From: Planctomycetota bacterium
Lineage (GTDB): Bacteria > Planctomycetota > OFTM77
Assembly (NCBI GenBank): GCA_029260795.1
Contig: JAJDCO010000007.1
Coordinates: forward strand, 1 to 64,000
Length of the DNA stretch: 64,000 nucleotides
Reading direction: 5' to 3'
The translations under genes and the position numbers were made by a program. Below are positions 62,683 to 64,000 of the stretch, piece by piece. The first letter of the stretch is position 1. Every line of letters starts with the position of its first letter. A model generated the notes under the pieces. The model saw only the letters and a list, made by a program, of their open reading frames with translations. It was not told the DNA's origin and searched no databases.

Positions 62683-63756
62683 ATGTCCGACTCGAGGAGC
62701 TTGACGGTCGTCGTCCTGGCAGCCGGACGAGGAACCCGTATGGGGGGGGATCGGCCCAAGGTGATGGCCGACCTTTTGGGCTACCCCATGATCGATTGGG
62801 TCCTCGAGGCCGCGCTGGTTCTCGAGCCGAACGAGGTTTGGGTCGTGCTCGGATATGGTCGCGCGCAGGTCGAGGCCTACCTCGCCTCGCGACCGGCGTT
62901 CTCTTCGGTCGGAACCGTGGAGCAAGCCGAGCAGCTCGGGACTGGTCACGCGGTGGACGTCTGCCGCCCTTTTGTCTCCGATCCGACGAGCGACGTGCTG
63001 ATCCTGTACGGCGATTCCCCGCGGATCGAAGCGGAGACCTTGACGCGGCTGCTGGGGATTCATCGAGAGCGGGGTGCGGACGCGACGCTCCTGGTCGGAC
63101 GACTTTCGGAGCCGACCGGATATGGGCGCATCTTGAGGACCCGCTCGGGCGAGCTCGCGGGCATTCGCGAGGAGGCGGACGCGAGTGAATCGGAGCGTTC
63201 GATCGAGGAGGTCAACCCGGGCTACTACTGCTTCCGAGGCGCCGCACTTTGGCGGGCTCTCGAGGGCGTGGGTTGCGACAATGCGCAGGGCGAGTATTAT
63301 CTGACCGACGCGGTTCTCGAGGTCGTCCGGGCTGGAGGGACGGTCGAGACCGTTCCGGCGCCGCGGATGGACGAGCTGCGGGGAGTCAACTCGCTGGTCG
63401 AGCTGGCGGAGCGTCGACGCGAAGCACTCGGGGTGCTGTGGCGTCGTCATCAGTCGGCCGGTGTCGACATCCTGTCGCCGGAGTCGAGCTATCTGGAACG
63501 GGACGTAAGTCTGGGGGCGGGCACCCGCGTTTGGCCGGGTGCCGTGTTGCGAGGCACGACCCAGATCGGACGTCGGTGCGAGATCGGTCCGGGCGCCGTG
63601 ATCACGGGAGCGAGTCGGTTGGAAGACGGTGTCCGAGTCGGAGCGCACGCGGTCGTGGAATCCGCGGTGATCGGAGCCGGCGCCGTCCTCGAGGCGGGAG
63701 TGTTCGTGAGTGGAGTCGAGGTCGAGGCCAACGCGCATATAGAGCGCGCGGGCTGA
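62683..63756 (+). CDS. GlmU-like nucleotidyltransferase with short left-handed beta-helix
   Basis: 357 residues. The N-terminal nucleotidyltransferase has VVVLAAGRGTRMGGDRPKVM (the pyrophosphorylase loop), QLGTGHAVDV, LYGDSPRI (metal Asp), PTGYGRI and VNPGYYCF, all as in the uridyltransferase half of GlmU. The C-terminus has only about five hexapeptide coils (SYLERDVSLGAGTRVWPGAV onward), against about ten in GlmU, and lacks the acetyltransferase active-site region. It should make UDP-GlcNAc or a related sugar nucleotide but not acetylate glucosamine-1-phosphate. It lies 20 bp before prs, the usual glmU-prs order, so it may be the working glmU with acetylation done elsewhere. Confidence 0.85.
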   Translation: MSDSRSLTVVVLAAGRGTRMGGDRPKVMADLLGYPMIDWVLEAALVLEPNEVWVVLGYGRAQVEAYLASRPAFSSVGTVEQAEQLGTGHAVDVCRPFVSDPTSDVLILYGDSPRIEAETLTRLLGIHRERGADATLLVGRLSEPTGYGRILRTRSGELAGIREEADASESERSIEEVNPGYYCFRGAALWRALEGVGCDNAQGEYYLTDAVLEVVRAGGTVETVPAPRMDELRGVNSLVELAERRREALGVLWRRHQSAGVDILSPESSYLERDVSLGAGTRVWPGAVLRGTTQIGRRCEIGPGAVITGASRLEDGVRVGAHAVVESAVIGAGAVLEAGVFVSGVEVEANAHIERAG

Positions 63757-63776
63757 TCAGCGGAGCGGAGCCGGGC

Positions 63777-64000
63777 ATGCAACGCAAAGAGCTGCAAATC
63801 TTCAGTGGCAACGCGAATCGTCAGCTCGCGCGGGCGATCGCGGGTCATCTGGGTGTGCCCTTAGGCAACTGCGACGTCAAGCGCTTCCCGGACGGCGAGA
63901 TCGATCTGAAGGTGACCGACGACGTTCGGGGAGCCGATGTGTTCATCGTGCAGTCGACCTGTCCGCCGGTGAACGAGCACCTGATGGAGCTGCTGCTGAT
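63777..64000 (+). CDS. prs: Ribose-phosphate pyrophosphokinase, N-terminal part
   Basis: The first 74 residues are visible; the gene runs off the window. It starts MQRKELQIFSGNANRQLARA, continues with the KRFPDGEIDLKVTDDVRGADVF block and FIVQSTCPPVNEHLMELLL, which are unmistakable for PRPP synthetase. It makes 5-phosphoribosyl diphosphate from ribose-5-phosphate and ATP for nucleotide and cofactor synthesis. It follows the GlmU-like gene by 20 bp, a conserved bacterial arrangement. Confidence 0.96.
   Translation, partial: MQRKELQIFSGNANRQLARAIAGHLGVPLGNCDVKRFPDGEIDLKVTDDVRGADVFIVQSTCPPVNEHLMELLL

Overview
The window is a 64 kb piece of a high-GC bacterial chromosome with about 47 genes, two of them cut by the window ends. 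A planctomycete is the most likely source, though I cannot confirm it without a search. The pointers are a large dehydrogenase-like beta-propeller/HEAT/cytochrome c protein of the planctomycete 'PVC-type heme-binding' class, an FG-GAP repeat secreted protein, a sigma factor fused to a membrane segment and extracytoplasmic domains, a B12-dependent ribonucleotide reductase, many secreted hydrolases, frequent GTG/TTG starts and weak Shine-Dalgarno sites. I see no rRNA, tRNA or CRISPR array.

Layout. 1-6.5 kb: secreted proteins (beta-helix fragment, alpha/beta hydrolase, FG-GAP protein) ending at a strong terminator. 6.5-10.5 kb: an overlapping three-gene operon of a dynamin-like GTPase and two membrane-anchored SGNH hydrolases. 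10.7-16.6 kb: a secreted amidohydrolase, then nrdJ behind a pair of NrdR-box-like sites. 16.8-24.6 kb: a polytopic membrane protein, two secreted amidohydrolase-fold proteins and a methyltransferase. 24.8-27.9 kb: an A/T-richer operon of sigma factor, 14-cysteine secreted protein, MauE-like membrane protein and anchored carboxypeptidase-regulatory-like protein. 28.1-34.1 kb: lipoproteins and the heme-binding protein. 34.2-36.6 kb: a second A/T-richer sigma factor/anchored protein/14-cysteine protein module, flanked by a duplicated 3' end of an ABC permease gene. 36.6-42.0 kb: the ABC-2 exporter operon and pntAA-pntAB-pntB. 42.3-50.8 kb: a DJ-1/PfpI-like lipoprotein, arsC, a Tat-exported Gfo/Idh/MocA oxidoreductase, a penicillin acylase homologue, queF, a four-domain SRPBCC protein, a pterin carbinolamine dehydratase and a NYN-LOTUS protein. 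51.1-53.2 kb: arsM-arsS (arsenosugar synthesis). 53.2-56.3 kb: tandem 150-bp repeats, then the sigma factor/carboxypeptidase-regulatory-like fusion. 56.3-62.3 kb: hydrolases and two subtilases. 62.7 kb to the end: a GlmU-like nucleotidyltransferase and the start of prs.

The most promising undescribed system is the sigma factor/anchored extracytoplasmic protein/cysteine-rich secreted protein module. It occurs twice as an operon, and the sigma factor and the carboxypeptidase-regulatory domains occur once as a single polypeptide. One copy also carries a MauE-like protein, a family tied to disulfide formation. The other copy looks inserted into the 3' end of a protein-coding gene: the 51-bp flanking repeats encode the same C-terminal peptide and differ only at synonymous positions.
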